64,000 bases of DNA from positions 868,001 to 932,000 of the forward strand of contig JBAIAC010000132.1 in NCBI GenBank assembly GCA_037349315.1. The letters are read 5' to 3'. The number at the start of each line of letters is the position of its first letter. Positions within the stretch are counted from its first letter, which is position 1. Origin of the DNA: Chelydra serpentina. Taxonomy: Eukaryota > Chordata > Testudines > Chelydridae. Under the pieces are notes generated by a model, which was not told where the DNA came from, did no database searches, and saw nothing but the letters and a program-made list of their open reading frames with translations. Of the stretch, positions 9,371-20,100 are shown piece after piece. The translations under genes were made by a program, and so were the position numbers.

Positions 9371-11382
9371 CCGTGTGGCACTGTATCAAATGCCTTACTG
9401 AAATCGAGGTAGATTAGATCCACTGTGTTTCCTTTATCTAAAAAATCTGTTACTTTCTCAAAGAAGGAGATCAGGTTGGTTTTTTCACGATCTATATGGT
9501 TTTGTATGGCATGGTTTTGTAAAACCATGTTGTAATTTGTCCCAATTGCCATTGACCTCAATGTCCGTAACTATTTTCTCCTCCAGTTTTTTTTTTTTTT
9601 TTTTTTGCAAGACCTTGCATACTACAGATGTCAAACTAACAGACCAGTAGTTACCCGGGTCACTTTTTTCCTCTTTCTTCAAAAAAGGAACTATATTAGC
9701 AATTCTCCAGTCAAATGGTACAACCCCTGAGTTTAGAGATTTATTACAATTTTTTGCTAATGGTCTTGCAATTTCATGTGCCAGTTCCTTTAATATTCTT
9801 GGATGAAGAATCTGGGCCCCATGATTTACTTCCATTAAGCTGTTCGAATTTGGCTTCTACCTCAGATATGGTAATATCTACCTCCATATCCTTATTCCCA
9901 TTTGTCATGCTGCCATTATCCCTAAGCTCCTCATTAGCCTCATTAAAGACTGAGGCAAAGTGTTTGTTTAGATATTGGGCCATGCCTAGATTATCCTTAA
10001 CCTCCACTCCATCCTGAGTTTTTAGCGGTCCCACCTCATCTTTCTTTGTTTTCTTCCTATTTATATGGCTATGAAACCTTTTACTACTGGTTTTAATTCC
10101 CTTTGCAAGGTCCAACTCTACATGACTTTTAGCCTCTCTCACTTTACCCCTACATGCTCTGACCTCAATAAAGTATCTTTCTTTTCAGATCCCTCCCACC
10201 TTCCACTCCTTGTATGCTTTCTGCTTTTTCTTAATCACCTCTCTGAGATGCTTGCTCATCCAGCTTCGTTTAAGACTCCTGCCTATGAATTTTTCCCCTT
10301 TCTTGGGATACAGGCTTCTGATGGCTTCTGCAACTTTTACTTGAAATAATCCCAGGCCTCCTCCACCTTTAGATCCATCAATTCTTTAGTCCAATCCAAT
10401 TCCCTAACTAATTTCCTTAATTTATTACAGTTAGCCCTTTTTAAATCAAATCCCTAGTCTCAGATTTATTTTTGTTTATCTTTCCATTTAGTTTGCACTG
10501 AATTAGCTCATGATCGCTCGAGCCAAGGTTGTCCCCTACAAGCATTTCTTCAATGAGGTCCTCACTACTCACCAAAACCAAATCTAAAATGGCATCCCCC
10601 CTTGTTGGTTCAGCAACTACTTGATGAAGGAATTCATCAACTATCACATCTAGGAAAATCTGAGCCCTATGATTATTACTAGCACTTGTTCTCCAGTCTA
10701 TATCTGGGAAGTTGAAGTCTCCCATGATCACGCAGTTCCCATTAGTATTTACTTCATTAAAAACATTAAAGAGGTCTCTCTCCATATCCAAATTAGATCC
10801 CGGTGGACTATAGCACACCCCAAGCACTATCCCAGGGGAGGTTCTAGTAGTTTTCTTCCCCAATGGGATTTTTGCCCAGACAGACTCTGTCTTATCCATT
10901 CCATCACTTATTTCTTTACACTTTACCTTATCATTGATATACAATGCTACTCCACCACCTTTACCTTTATTTCGGTCTTTCCTAAAGAGCACACACCCAT
11001 CAATACCTGTACTCCAGTCATGATTACTATTCCACCATGTTTCTGTTATTCCTATAATATCTGGTTTCACTTCCTGGACTAGTAGTTCTAATTCCTCCAG
11101 TTTGTTACCTAGGCTCCTCGCATTGGTGTACAAACATCTTCATTTTTGCTCTTTGGCCTCACTCACATTCTTTACCCAATTTGGCACGGACATTCTACCA
11201 CCTGTCTAATGACCTGTTAGACTAGTATCCACTCTGCCCTTCCTCCTCATGTCCACTCTCCTACCCCCGGCTATATCCTCTCTTACTTTGTTTTCTTCCC
11301 GCTCAATGGTAAAATCCGGCGTGGAGATTACCTGGACATCTCCCCACCGTCTCCCCCAAATTCCTAGTTTAAAGCTCTCTTT
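9371..11382 (-). mobile_element. CR1 LINE, 5' part of ORF2, 3' truncated
   Basis: On the minus strand, 11133 down to 10441 is an uninterrupted 230-codon endonuclease segment. YTNARSLGNKLEELELLVQE and IIGITETWW open it. GVALYIND, VIMGDFNFPDIDW and SSDHELI follow, as in the CR1 APE domain. Downstream pieces are in shifted frames: KPLKTQD-like linker at 10142-9774, LKELAHEIARPLA at 9835-9485, and the start of reverse transcriptase with YLDFSKAFDTVPH near 9370-9420. The rest of the RT, including the catalytic Asp pair region, is missing. About 11140-11382 is the part upstream of ORF2 as found in turtle-type CR1. A run of 20 T (9587-9606) lies inside the RT coding sequence. The element abuts the other LINE at 9370 head-on. 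Confidence 0.85.
9587..9606 (-). repeat. A20 homopolymer inside CR1 RT
   Basis: Twenty T on the + strand (A on the CR1 sense strand) interrupt the RT coding region where lysine codons LQKKKKKKLEEK are read. This is probably slippage expansion of a short A-rich coding run after the element died. Confidence 0.85.
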
Positions 11383-11439
11383 AAACCACCAGCCTTTCAG
11401 TTAATAGCCAAACGCACTGACCCATTGTGCCACAGAGAC
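11383..11439 (-). tRNA. tRNA-Asn-like relic, 3' end missing
   Basis: Reading minus, GTCTCTGTGGCACAATGGGT starts like vertebrate tRNA-Asn. It continues through GCGTTTGGCTATTAACTG (anticodon loop CTATTAA, with ATT where GTT is expected) and AAAGGCTGGTGGTTT. The match stops in the T arm, 57 bases in, exactly where the CR1 sequence starts. The T-loop GTTCGA and the 3' acceptor strand are absent, so it cannot make a tRNA. Either the CR1 inserted into it or the two were joined by retrotransposition. Confidence 0.7.
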
Positions 11440-11562
11440 AAAAGTCTGGTGTCACCAAGGCTGCTGCCTAGCAGCCTGCACATCTGTCTGCGAGCGCTAT
11501 CGCTTGCAAGGTGCTAGTAGGAATGCTGGACACTGGGTGCTGGATGCAGTAGGTAAAGAGCC

Positions 11563-11634
11563 AGCAGAGTGGTTTAGTGGCAGCGTGCTGGACCCATAAC
11601 CCAGAGGTTGATGGATCAAAGCCATCCTCTGCTA
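11563..11634 (+). tRNA. Initiator tRNA-Met-like gene, probably a pseudogene
   Basis: These 72 bases align end to end with vertebrate initiator tRNA-Met. The acceptor stem AGCAGAG/CTCTGCT is perfect, the anticodon loop reads CCCATAA (CAT anticodon), and the T stem GATGG/CCATC is intact. The D arm is damaged: GGTTTAGTGGCAGCGT replaces GGCGCAGCGGAAGCGT. One anticodon-stem pair is A-C. The T loop is ATCAAAG instead of ATCGAAA. A T-rich tract (CTTCTTTCTTTTTG) follows within 25 bases and could stop pol III. The changes hit the internal promoter boxes, so I favour a pseudogene. Confidence 0.8.
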
Positions 11635-12084
11635 GGCACGTGCTTCTTTCTTTTTGCTCTGGGACTTCAAGCGAGGCGGCAACCAGCAAAGCGCCAAGAG
11701 CCTAGGCCATGAGGCAAGAGGAGGCTGAGGCGGTGGCTTTCCAGGGAGCTCCCCGGCCCCTCTGGCTGCCTGGGCTGAAGGCAAGAGACAGCCCTGGGCA
11801 TGGTGAGGGCTCCTGTCCTGGCCTGAGGCAGCAGCGCTTCCTCGTCCCCTTTTCCCACCCACACCGGGAGGCGGCTGCTGTGGGAGAACACGAGGGAGGT
11901 TCTCGGGACGCTAGGGAGCTCCGTGTGGCTGTCGGGGGAAAGATCCGAGGCTCCCAACACGACCTGCCATTGACTCGTGCGGCTCTGCGCTCCATCAGCC
12001 GGGGTGGGCCAGGCTGCGGACGTGATTCAGGCTGGGGCAGCATGGCCCTGAGGAGACATGAGGCAGCCAAGAGCTTTGTGCAGC
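11635..12084. other. GC-rich region of block A, unrecognised
   Basis: Between the tRNA relic and an LTR end. Frames of 97-141 codons on both strands overlap one another, with Pro/Ser/Arg-rich composition and no domain. Nothing else recognised. Confidence 0.4.
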
Positions 12085-12146
12085 TGTAACGATGCTGCCT
12101 TTGTTGGAACACTTCTGAGAGTATCAATTCAGGATAATTCTACAAA
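12085..12146 (-). mobile_element. LTR 3'-end fragment
   Basis: TGTAACGATGCTG and the following CTGAGAGTATCAATTCAGGA resemble the end of the LTR at 41305-42392 (TGTAACGATGCTGG, then CTGAGAGTGCCAGTTCAGGA). About 60 bases remain before the dispersed repeat begins. Old and diverged. Confidence 0.5.
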
Positions 12147-12438
12147 TTTCTGAAAAACTGAGTGGAGCATTGGCAGCAGCGTCTGATGTTTTACTGTCTA
12201 GCCGGCTTGCTTCCTAGAATGAACACTCATTGAGTGGGGTGATCCCCAGGGAGTAGCTCAAACCTCCAAAGTGTCTGGCCAGCGGCAGGACATTAGTACA
12301 GCAAGGGAGGGGTGTGGCAGTGACATCACAAAGGCCGTTTGCAGGACCTCAGACTATTAGTCAAAGCTGGTGGGGAGGCGGTGACCTCACAGAGAGATGC
12401 TGACATCAGCCAGGCAGTTCAGGGGCGAGGGGCCAGGG
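12147..12438 (+). repeat. Dispersed ~290-bp repeat, member 2
   Basis: Same repeat as at 6267-6556 but opposite in orientation, and the same strand as its relatives at about 33446-33737 and 61323-61614. More diverged from the arm copies than they are from each other, as expected of an independent insertion. Confidence 0.8.
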
Positions 12439-13145
12439 AAACCTTGGAGACGCCAGGAGGAATCTCTTTGGAGTTTTCTCCTTTGATTTTACTAGAAAAC
12501 AGATGCCCCTATTTGGAAGGTAAGAGCCTCCTGGAGGTTTGAAACCTGTTTAGTCTGATCCATCTGGTGACAGCTGAATTCTGGGCGTGGAAAACACGAG
12601 CTTAAGGAGGCAGAATTTTATTCCGCACCTAGAATTTTGTCCCACAGAATCACTGGGGACATTAGGGTTTGTCCTTTTTGTTTCACCTTTTCCTCCATCC
12701 CTCCCTCCTTTCTCTTCTTCTCTTACTTCTTTTGTCCTTTCTCCTGTTCCCCTCTGTGTGTGTGTGTGTGGGTCTCAAATAGTGCTCGGGCAGTGATCCC
12801 CACCAGTGTCCTGGGCCATTCGATGGGCTCTCTGGTGAGAACCCTCAGCTTCCCGTCCTCAGTCTCTACCCTGATTGGCTGAGCAGGAAGTTATTGACAG
12901 GGAGGAGACTCAGGTCCTTGTTGTTCTCTTTTAAGACCAAGTAAATAAGTCATAACCAGTCATATGTTTGACAAATTTTGCTGCTTCTCTGCATTAATTG
13001 TCTCTGAGCAGTTCATGATTCTCTCTAACTTTCCAGTTCTCCTAAAATACTTTCTGAATAATTACTGTGCACTGTTGTTGGTCTGGACCTCATTTCAGAG
13101 CACTTTATTCAGGTTATTCAATGTATGAAATTCAAGATGCGATGG
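12439..13145. other. Unrecognised sequence of block A
   Basis: No gene or family recognised. Contains a pyrimidine-rich patch (12680-12750) and a short (TG)n microsatellite (12755-12771). Confidence 0.5.
12755..12771. repeat. (TG)n microsatellite
   Basis: About eight TG units after a pyrimidine-rich tract. Confidence 0.9.
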
Positions 13146-13345
13146 TTAGTTTGAAAATCAGGGCTCTGGGGTCTTATTCCCAACTCTGCCACTGACTGGT
13201 TGTGTGACCGAAGACCATTCAATTCTCCTTTCTCAGCCTTAGCTTCTCCCTCTTTCAAGTAGGGATAATAATGATCCGCTCCTACCTACCTACCTCACGG
13301 TGGGTGGAAGATGGGATCCATTGGAGAGTGTCACTAGGAGTAGTG
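13146..13345 (+). repeat. MIR SINE
   Basis: Clear MIR order: GGGCTCTGGGGTCTTATTCC, then AACTCTGCCACTGACTGGTT, TGTGTGACCG, a pyrimidine/control phrase, GGGATAATAATGAT and CTACCTACCTACCTCACGG. This is the best preserved MIR in the window. Confidence 0.85.
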
Positions 13346-13680
13346 CATAATATGAGGTGTCCTATCACGTTTACTCAGATCAAATTATGACATACTAGAA
13401 TAGCTGAAATAGTCTATTTTATTTGTATTTTTTAGTTTGAAATTGTTAAGAGCAGCAACTACTTAGCTCAGACTGAAGCGTCTTATCTAATTTTTGAGAT
13501 CTAAGTGTCTCCTCTTTGTGTGCGACGAGACAATTTAACACACTGTGAGAAACAGAAGATGCTTTTGTTTTGCAACAAAATAGATTTGCAAAGAACTCTC
13601 CTCCCACTTGTTATGACTTCAAGAAACACATTGGTTTAGTCTGAATGGGATTTTCTGACAGAAACTGTTTCAATGAAATT
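13346..13680. other. AT-rich spacer, nothing recognised
   Basis: AT-rich sequence between two MIRs with no open frame or repeat family I can name. Confidence 0.4.
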
Positions 13681-13689
13681 TCCCCACCA

Positions 13690-13935
13690 TCTCGATTCCT
13701 GGGCTCTATCCCTGCCTCTGGGGTGGTTGTGGTTGTCCGTTAGAACAGGAGTCAGGACTGGTGGCTTCTCTTTCTGCCTCTGCCACCGCCTTGCTGTGTA
13801 GGCCCTTGGGTAGGTCACTTCCCTTCTCTGTACCTCAGGCTCCTCCTCATCTGTCCAATGGGAACAGGGACAATTCTCGAGCTCAGGGCAGTCGTGAGCC
13901 TGAGTGAGATAAGGGGGGTTAAAGCCCTCTGTGAA
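13690..13935 (+). repeat. MIR SINE, second copy
   Basis: CTCTGCCACCGCCTTGCTGT, CCCTTGGGTAGGTCACTTCCC, CTGTACCTCAGG and CATCTGTCCAATGGGAACAG follow MIR order. More diverged than the copy at 13146. Confidence 0.75.
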
Positions 13936-15145
13936 GGAGAAAGGGGAGTTTCACAGTGTTTGGCAACAAGGAATTCTAAAGTTTGCTAAAATGTCTAGTC
14001 TGCGGAAACAAGAAACGGTCGGGGCCAAATTTTTTAACCATTGCCGCAGATTCTGGTGGGCAAAAAGTGGAACTGCAGCACTTCTTGGCCAGAGTGTATT
14101 TTCTGTGCGGATAATAACAGATTCCAGACATGAATTCTGCTTGTGCGCAGTGGCGCAGAATCCCCAGGAGTAGATGGAGGGGGTGTCCGGGCAGGGCCGG
14201 TGCAAGGACGTTTCACACCCTAGGCAAAACTTCCTTGCACCAGCCCTGCGCCCCTCAGCTAACGCCACCCCCCCCCCCACAGCCAGCCCCCTCCTGCGGG
14301 CAGCGGGGGGACAGGGGAGGGCTCACCATGGCAGCCTCTTGGCTCCCCACTCAGCAGCTGAGCCTGGAGCTGGGAGGCAGCCGCCTGCCGCCTCCCAAAC
14401 CTGCTTGAGCCATCGCGACACAGAGGGTTGGTGGACAGCAGAGTATCACATAGCTGTAGATTCTGCCCTGTGCTCTGTGATTTTCAGCCTGGGGCCCAAT
14501 CAGCAGACGTGTGGCCCATGTGACATCCTCAGAGACACACAATTAGTGTAGATATTGTGTGGATGCAGCCCACATAACACACAGATGCATATGCACCCCA
14601 CAATGGCAAATAGGTTGAGACAAAGTCACAAGTGAAGGGGACTGACCTTGATGTCTCCCTTTCTCAGTGTCTACTGAGCTGGGATTGTATTTTCCACAAA
14701 GCAGGATGAATGGCAGATGTCATTTAATTAAAGAAAACAGACAGTGCTTCAGGTAAAGCTTAAACTCCCCACCTCAGCATCCCTCCCCTCAGCACTGCTC
14801 TAGAAGTACTGTGCGCTAACCCCTTGCCCCCTGGAGCACACATTGACATGCTGGCCTCCTTGTCTCAAGGATGGATCTGGGGGCGGGGGAGGGAGTTGAG
14901 TGAACCACACAAAATCCAAGTTATAGTCCCTCAGGAAAGCAGGAACAGGGGCATCCTTCAGTGCTAAAGCTGGGTCCTGCCACCAGCTGGTAATGGGTAG
15001 GTGACTGGATTGAACCACCTAGGGCTGGAACTTCTCAAGGGAGAGATTAAGGTGTCTGTTAAGAGGAGGAGGAGGAAGTGTCTCTTCCATTCCTCTCTAG
15101 ACCCACCTGTCTCTTGTCCTCCTTCAGACTCTCTCCTTCCCTATT
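13936..15145. other. Private block A sequence with one GC-rich repeat
   Basis: From about 14190 a repeat with GGGCCGGTGCAAGGACG and CACCCTAGGCAAAACTTCC resembles an interspersed repeat seen widely in sauropsids. A C14 run is at about 14266-14278. The rest (14420-15145) holds no gene or family I recognise. It ends at the satellite scrap at 15146. Confidence 0.45.
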
Positions 15146-15200
15146 AGAAAGATAGATAATTAGATACATAGAGAATCAATATCTATCAATATCTCTCTCT
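15146..15200. repeat. Satellite scrap at a rearrangement junction
   Basis: AGAAAGATAGATAATTAGAT is the reverse complement of the satellite. It is followed by ATCTATCAATATCTCTCTCT in the normal orientation. Fifty-five bases separate private block A sequence from the block that duplicates 42115-44065. The switch of orientation within the scrap places an inversion joint here. Confidence 0.9.
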
Positions 15201-15464
15201 ATGCCTGGCAGAGCTGATAGCTTGTCCTGGGTCCCAGAAGCCCAGCCCCAGTTTGAAAGACAGACATACAGTATAAAGCCATTGAACTACAGACAGTATG
15301 AAGCCAATATTCATAACTTCAACTACAAAACTGATACATGCATATAAATGGCATAATCATAACCAGCCAAGCATAACCTGGTTTGACCCCCTTTATATAA
15401 GTTTTGGTGCCACTACAGGACCTTGGTTGTAACAATGATCTGTATGGTCGCAGTTATTGTCAAT
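15201..15464 (-). mobile_element. LTR fragment, upstream part only
   Basis: Corresponds to 42115-42392, the upstream third of the solo LTR in block B. It is cut at 15201 by satellite. TATA box and polyadenylation signal are lost in this copy. Confidence 0.65.
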
Positions 15465-17123
15465 AACGTCACTCCTTTGTGCACAGAATGCTCGGACACT
15501 GGGGACAGATAAGGCCAAGGTGAAAACCAATAAGCCTCTGTTCCCAGAGAACCCAGTAAAAGGAACAAAAGATTGTCATCTAGAAGGTTTGAGGGGCGGG
15601 AAAGATGGATTAGCAGCTGCAAATATGTTGACTTATTCTCAACTATTTCAAAATCTGGAATGTATTAGCATGGGGAAAATAACCAGTAAACTTTAAATCA
15701 GGCCTGCACAATGTGCGGCCCGGGGGCTGCATGCGGCCCGCGTGGGCTCACTGTGCCACCCGTGGGGGGGGTGAGTAGGCAAATGCGGGGTGAGGCAAGC
15801 CAACGGCGGGCTGGACGGCCGGCGGATGGGCGGGCTGGTGAAGAGGCCAGTGCCAGGCTGGGGAGTGGGTGAATCAGCGGCAGGGGGCGGGGGCAGTGGC
15901 AGAAGGTAAGAGGCCAGCAGCGGGCAGGCAGGTGAGCTGGCGGCAAATCTCCTAAATTCAAAATCTGGGACTGTGTCCGTTGGTCCTTTTTTCTGCTTGT
16001 CTCTGGCCTGGGGGTTGTCCCAATGCTGCAAAGAGGGTTTTCCCAAAGGACGGTGCTTGCTTCTAATCCCCGAGGCCGTCAGTGTGTCTGCTCTTCTCTA
16101 GTCAGCCAACTTGACAAGTCTGATTGTCCTTGGTCTGTTTCTCATCCCCTCTCCAAGGGTTGCAGCTGTCTGGAGGTGCTGCCTTCCACGCCTTCCTCAG
16201 TCACACCTCCGGGTGGGGCGGAGCGGGGAGTGGGTGGGTCCTATTTACTGCTGTGATCCGGTCACCCTATGCGCGCTGTTTCTTTCCCCCTCTACAGGCT
16301 TCCACACAGCAGCGCTGGGGAAGGAGGGGTTGTTTCCGCAGAGCGGGCGGTGCTGGGGGGGCGGTATTTCTGCGGGGCTGGGGGGGTTTCGGCCCTCAGC
16401 TGTTTTCTTTGGAGTAATATGGTCCTCGCCGCTTTACGAGTGCAGGCCTGCTTTAAATGAACAATTTCCCATACTCTTTATAATGTCCAATCAGAAGTTA
16501 GGCCACCAAAACAATAACAAAGAAATCACACCGAGACCCATGGGAAATCTGGTCGGCAGTTTATTTAAACTCCTTTCCTGGAAAGGAATTGCAGGGGGGA
16601 ATTTACACATCTATTTTATATAGCCCAGTGGGGGTTTTGAAGTCTATCTCCATGAGATTATTTCTGAGAGAACTACCAAGATGACAGCTAGGGGATGGGA
16701 GTGGAGCTGTAGCACTTTCAATAGCTTCAGATTTATTTTTTCTGCATATTTGAGCTCATTTATGTGTGTTTCAATCATGTAAATTCGGAGATACACATAC
16801 ATGAGACAATCATTACATGAGACAAAAGGTTAATATTCTCTACTTGAAGGCCAGGAGTGCATTAGGAGTTCCCATTCCCCAAGGGAAATACTATTTATGG
16901 AAATATCAATCTAAATTCGACACCAGTTTTGTTATCTTCCCTTTAGGTTATATCCATGGAAATTCACCCAGACTAGTCTGCGGAAAGAGAAAATAATCGA
17001 ATTCTGCCTCCAAGGCACTTGAAAGGCTGAAGCTGCAGGAGAACTGAAAGATGCCCACATTCAAATCAAAAGGGAACGCTGAGATCTGACCGTTGCAACA
17101 CGAGCCCCCACCAGTCCCTACAA
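15465..17123. other. Duplicated right segment, no gene confirmed (copy A)
   Basis: From 15704 a GC-rich repeat with AGGCCTGCACAATGTGCGGC and GCATGCGGCCCGC resembles hAT-like non-autonomous elements. Near 16215-16235 are GC-box-like strings (GGGTGGGGCGG). At 16478-16494 TATAATGTCCAATCAGAA combines TATA- and CCAAT-like strings, but in the wrong spacing for a simple promoter. A 170-codon frame (16111-16623) is open in both copies but lacks a domain. The right part is AT-rich and unrecognised. Confidence 0.4.
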
Positions 17124-17137
17124 CAGGGGTGGCCAAC
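17124..17137 (+). mobile_element. hAT-like terminal repeat cut by satellite (copy A)
   Basis: CAGGGGTGGCCAAC resembles the CAGGGGTGGxCAA termini of hAT elements. The satellite begins immediately after, where the element body should be. The same joint is in block B at 44052-44065. Confidence 0.45.
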
Positions 17138-20100
17138 CTATCTATCTAATTATATATCTAGCTATCTAATTATCTATCTCATTAATTATCTAATTTTCAA
17201 TCTATCTATTTATCTATCTAAATATCTAATTATCTATCTAATATCTATCTATCTATCTAATATATATCTATCTAATTATCTATCTATCTAATTATCTATC
17301 TATCTCTCAAATTATCTATCTATCTCTCTAATTATCTATCTAATTATCTATCTTGCTAACTATCTATCTAATTATCCAACTATCTGTCTATCTAATTAAC
17401 TATCTAATTATCTGTTTATCTATCTAATATCTATCTATCTAATCATCTATCTATCTAATTATCTATCTAATTATCCATCTATCTAATAATCTACATATTT
17501 ATCTAATTATCTATCTAATTATCCATCTATATAATAATCAACCTATCTATCTAATAATCTACCAATCTATCTAATTATCTAGCTAATTATCTGTCTAGCT
17601 GTCTAATTATCTAGCTATTTATCTATATTTCTAATTATCTAATTTTCTATCTATCTAATTATCTATCTACCTATATAATTATCTATCTAATTCTCTATCT
17701 ATCTAATTATCGATCTAGCTATCTATTTATCTATCCAATTATCTATATATTTATCTAATAATCTATCTATCTAATTATCTATCTATCTATTTATCTATCT
17801 AATTATCTACCTATCTAATAATCAACATATCTATCTAATTCTCTGTCTTTCTAATTATCTAATTTTCTATCTATCTAATTATCTCTCTATCTATATATTA
17901 CCTATCTATCTAATAGTCTACCAATCTATCTAATTATTTATCTGTCTAATTATCTATCTATCTAATTATCTATCGAGCTATCTATTTATATTTCTAATTA
18001 TCTATTTATTTATCTAATAATCTATCTAATTATCTATCTATCTAATTATCTATCTAATTATCTCTCTATATATCTAATTATCTATGTAATTATGTAACTT
18101 TCTAATTATCTAATTTTCTATCTATCTAATTATTTATCTATCTATCTAATTATCTATCTAGCTATCTAAATATCTATCTATCTATTTATCTATTTAATTA
18201 CCTAATATGTAATTATCTAATTACCTACATCTCTAATTATCTATCTATGTAATTATCTATCTAATTATCTACCTATCTAATAATCGACATATCTATCTAA
18301 TTATCTATCTATCTATCTAATTATCTAAGGATCTATCTTTCTAATTATCTAATTTTCTATCTATTTAATTACCTATCTATCTAATAAACTACCAATCTAA
18401 TTATCTAATTATCTGCTTATCTATCTAATTATATATCTAATTATATATTTATCTATCTAATAACTATCTCTCTAATTATCTATCTAATTATCTATCTATA
18501 TAATAATCAACCTATCTATCTAATTATCTATCTAGCTATCTAATTATCTATCTTATTAATTATCTAATTTTCTATCTATCTATTTATCTATCTAGATATC
18601 TAATTATCTATCCATCTAATTATCTATCTAATATCTATTTATCTATCTAATATCTATCTATCTAATTATCTATCTCTCTTATTATCTATCTATCTCTCTA
18701 ATTATCTATCTTGCTAACTATCTATCTAATTATCCAATTATCTGTCTGTCTAATTAACTATCTAATTATCTGTTTATTTATCTAATATCTATCTATCTAT
18801 CTAATCATCTATCAATCTAATTATCTATCTAATTATCCATCTATCTAATAATCAACCTATCTATCTAATTATCTATCTATCTATCTAATTATCTATATAT
18901 CTAATTATCTATCCAATTATCTACCTATCTAATTATCTACATATTTATCTAATTATCTATCTATCTAATTATCTAAGTATCTTTCTTTCTAATTATCTAG
19001 TTTTCTATCTATTTAATTATCTATCTATCTAATAATCTACCAATCTACCTAATTATCTATCTATCTAATTAGCTATCTAGCTGTCTAATTATCTATCTAA
19101 TTATCTATCTTTCTAATTATTTATCTATCAATCTAATTATCTATCTAGCTATCTAAATATCTATCTATCTATCTATCTATTTAATTTCCTAATATGTAAT
19201 TATCTAATTACCTACATCTCTAATTCTCTATATATCTGTCTAATTATCGTTCTAATTAACTAATTATCTATCTATCTAATTATCTATCTAGCTGTCTATT
19301 TATCTCTGTATTTATCTTATAATTATCTATCTAGCTAATAATCTACCTATCTATCTAATTATCTCTCTATCTATCTAATTATCTATGTAATTATGTAACT
19401 TTCTAATTATCTAATTTTCTATCTATCTAATTATTTATCTATCTATCTAATTATCTATCTATCTAATTATCTATCTAATTATCTATCTAGCTGTCTAATT
19501 ATCTAGCTATTTATCTAATTATCTCTCTATCTATATAATTATCTAATTCTCATTCTATCTAATTATCGATCTAATTAACTAATTATCTATCTATCTATTT
19601 ATCTATCTAGCTGTCTATTTATCTATCTAATTATCTATGTATTTATCTAATAATCTGTCTAATTATCTATCTATCTAATAATCTACCTATCTATCTAATT
19701 ATATCTCTATCTATCTAATTATCTATGTAATTATGTATCTTTCTAATTATCTAATTTTCTATCTATCTAATTCTTTATCTATCTATCTAATTATCTATCT
19801 AGCTATCTAAATATCTATCTAATTATATATCTAATTATATATTTATCTTTCTAATATCTATCTCTCTAATTATATATCAAATTATCTATCTAATCATCTA
19901 TCTATCTAATTATCTATCTAATTATCTATCTATATAATAATCCACCTATCTATCTAATTATCTATCAAACTATCTAATTATCTATCTTATTAATTATCTA
20001 ATTTTCTATCTTACTATTTATCTATCTAAATATCTAATTATCTATCTAATTATCTATCCATCTAATTATCTATCTAATTAGCTATCTATCTAATTATCTA

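Larger units (their letters stand above)
15201..17137 (+). repeat. Direct segmental duplication, copy A
   Basis: Direct copy of 42115-44065, offset 26914 at first and 26928 after a 14-base difference near 15371 (CTTAGACACCTCAT present only in B). Contains an LTR fragment, a GC-rich repeat and an unrecognised 1.2-kb stretch. Homology goes on into the satellite on the right for at least a kilobase. Confidence 0.95.

Noticed and set aside
16478..16494. TATA-like and CCAAT-like strings, possible promoter
   Set aside because: The two boxes are adjacent instead of about 50 bases apart, and no downstream gene is recognisable.
16111..16623. 170-codon open frame, also at 43039-43551
   Set aside because: Open in both copies, but with radical substitutions, no domain, and overlapping frames open as well.
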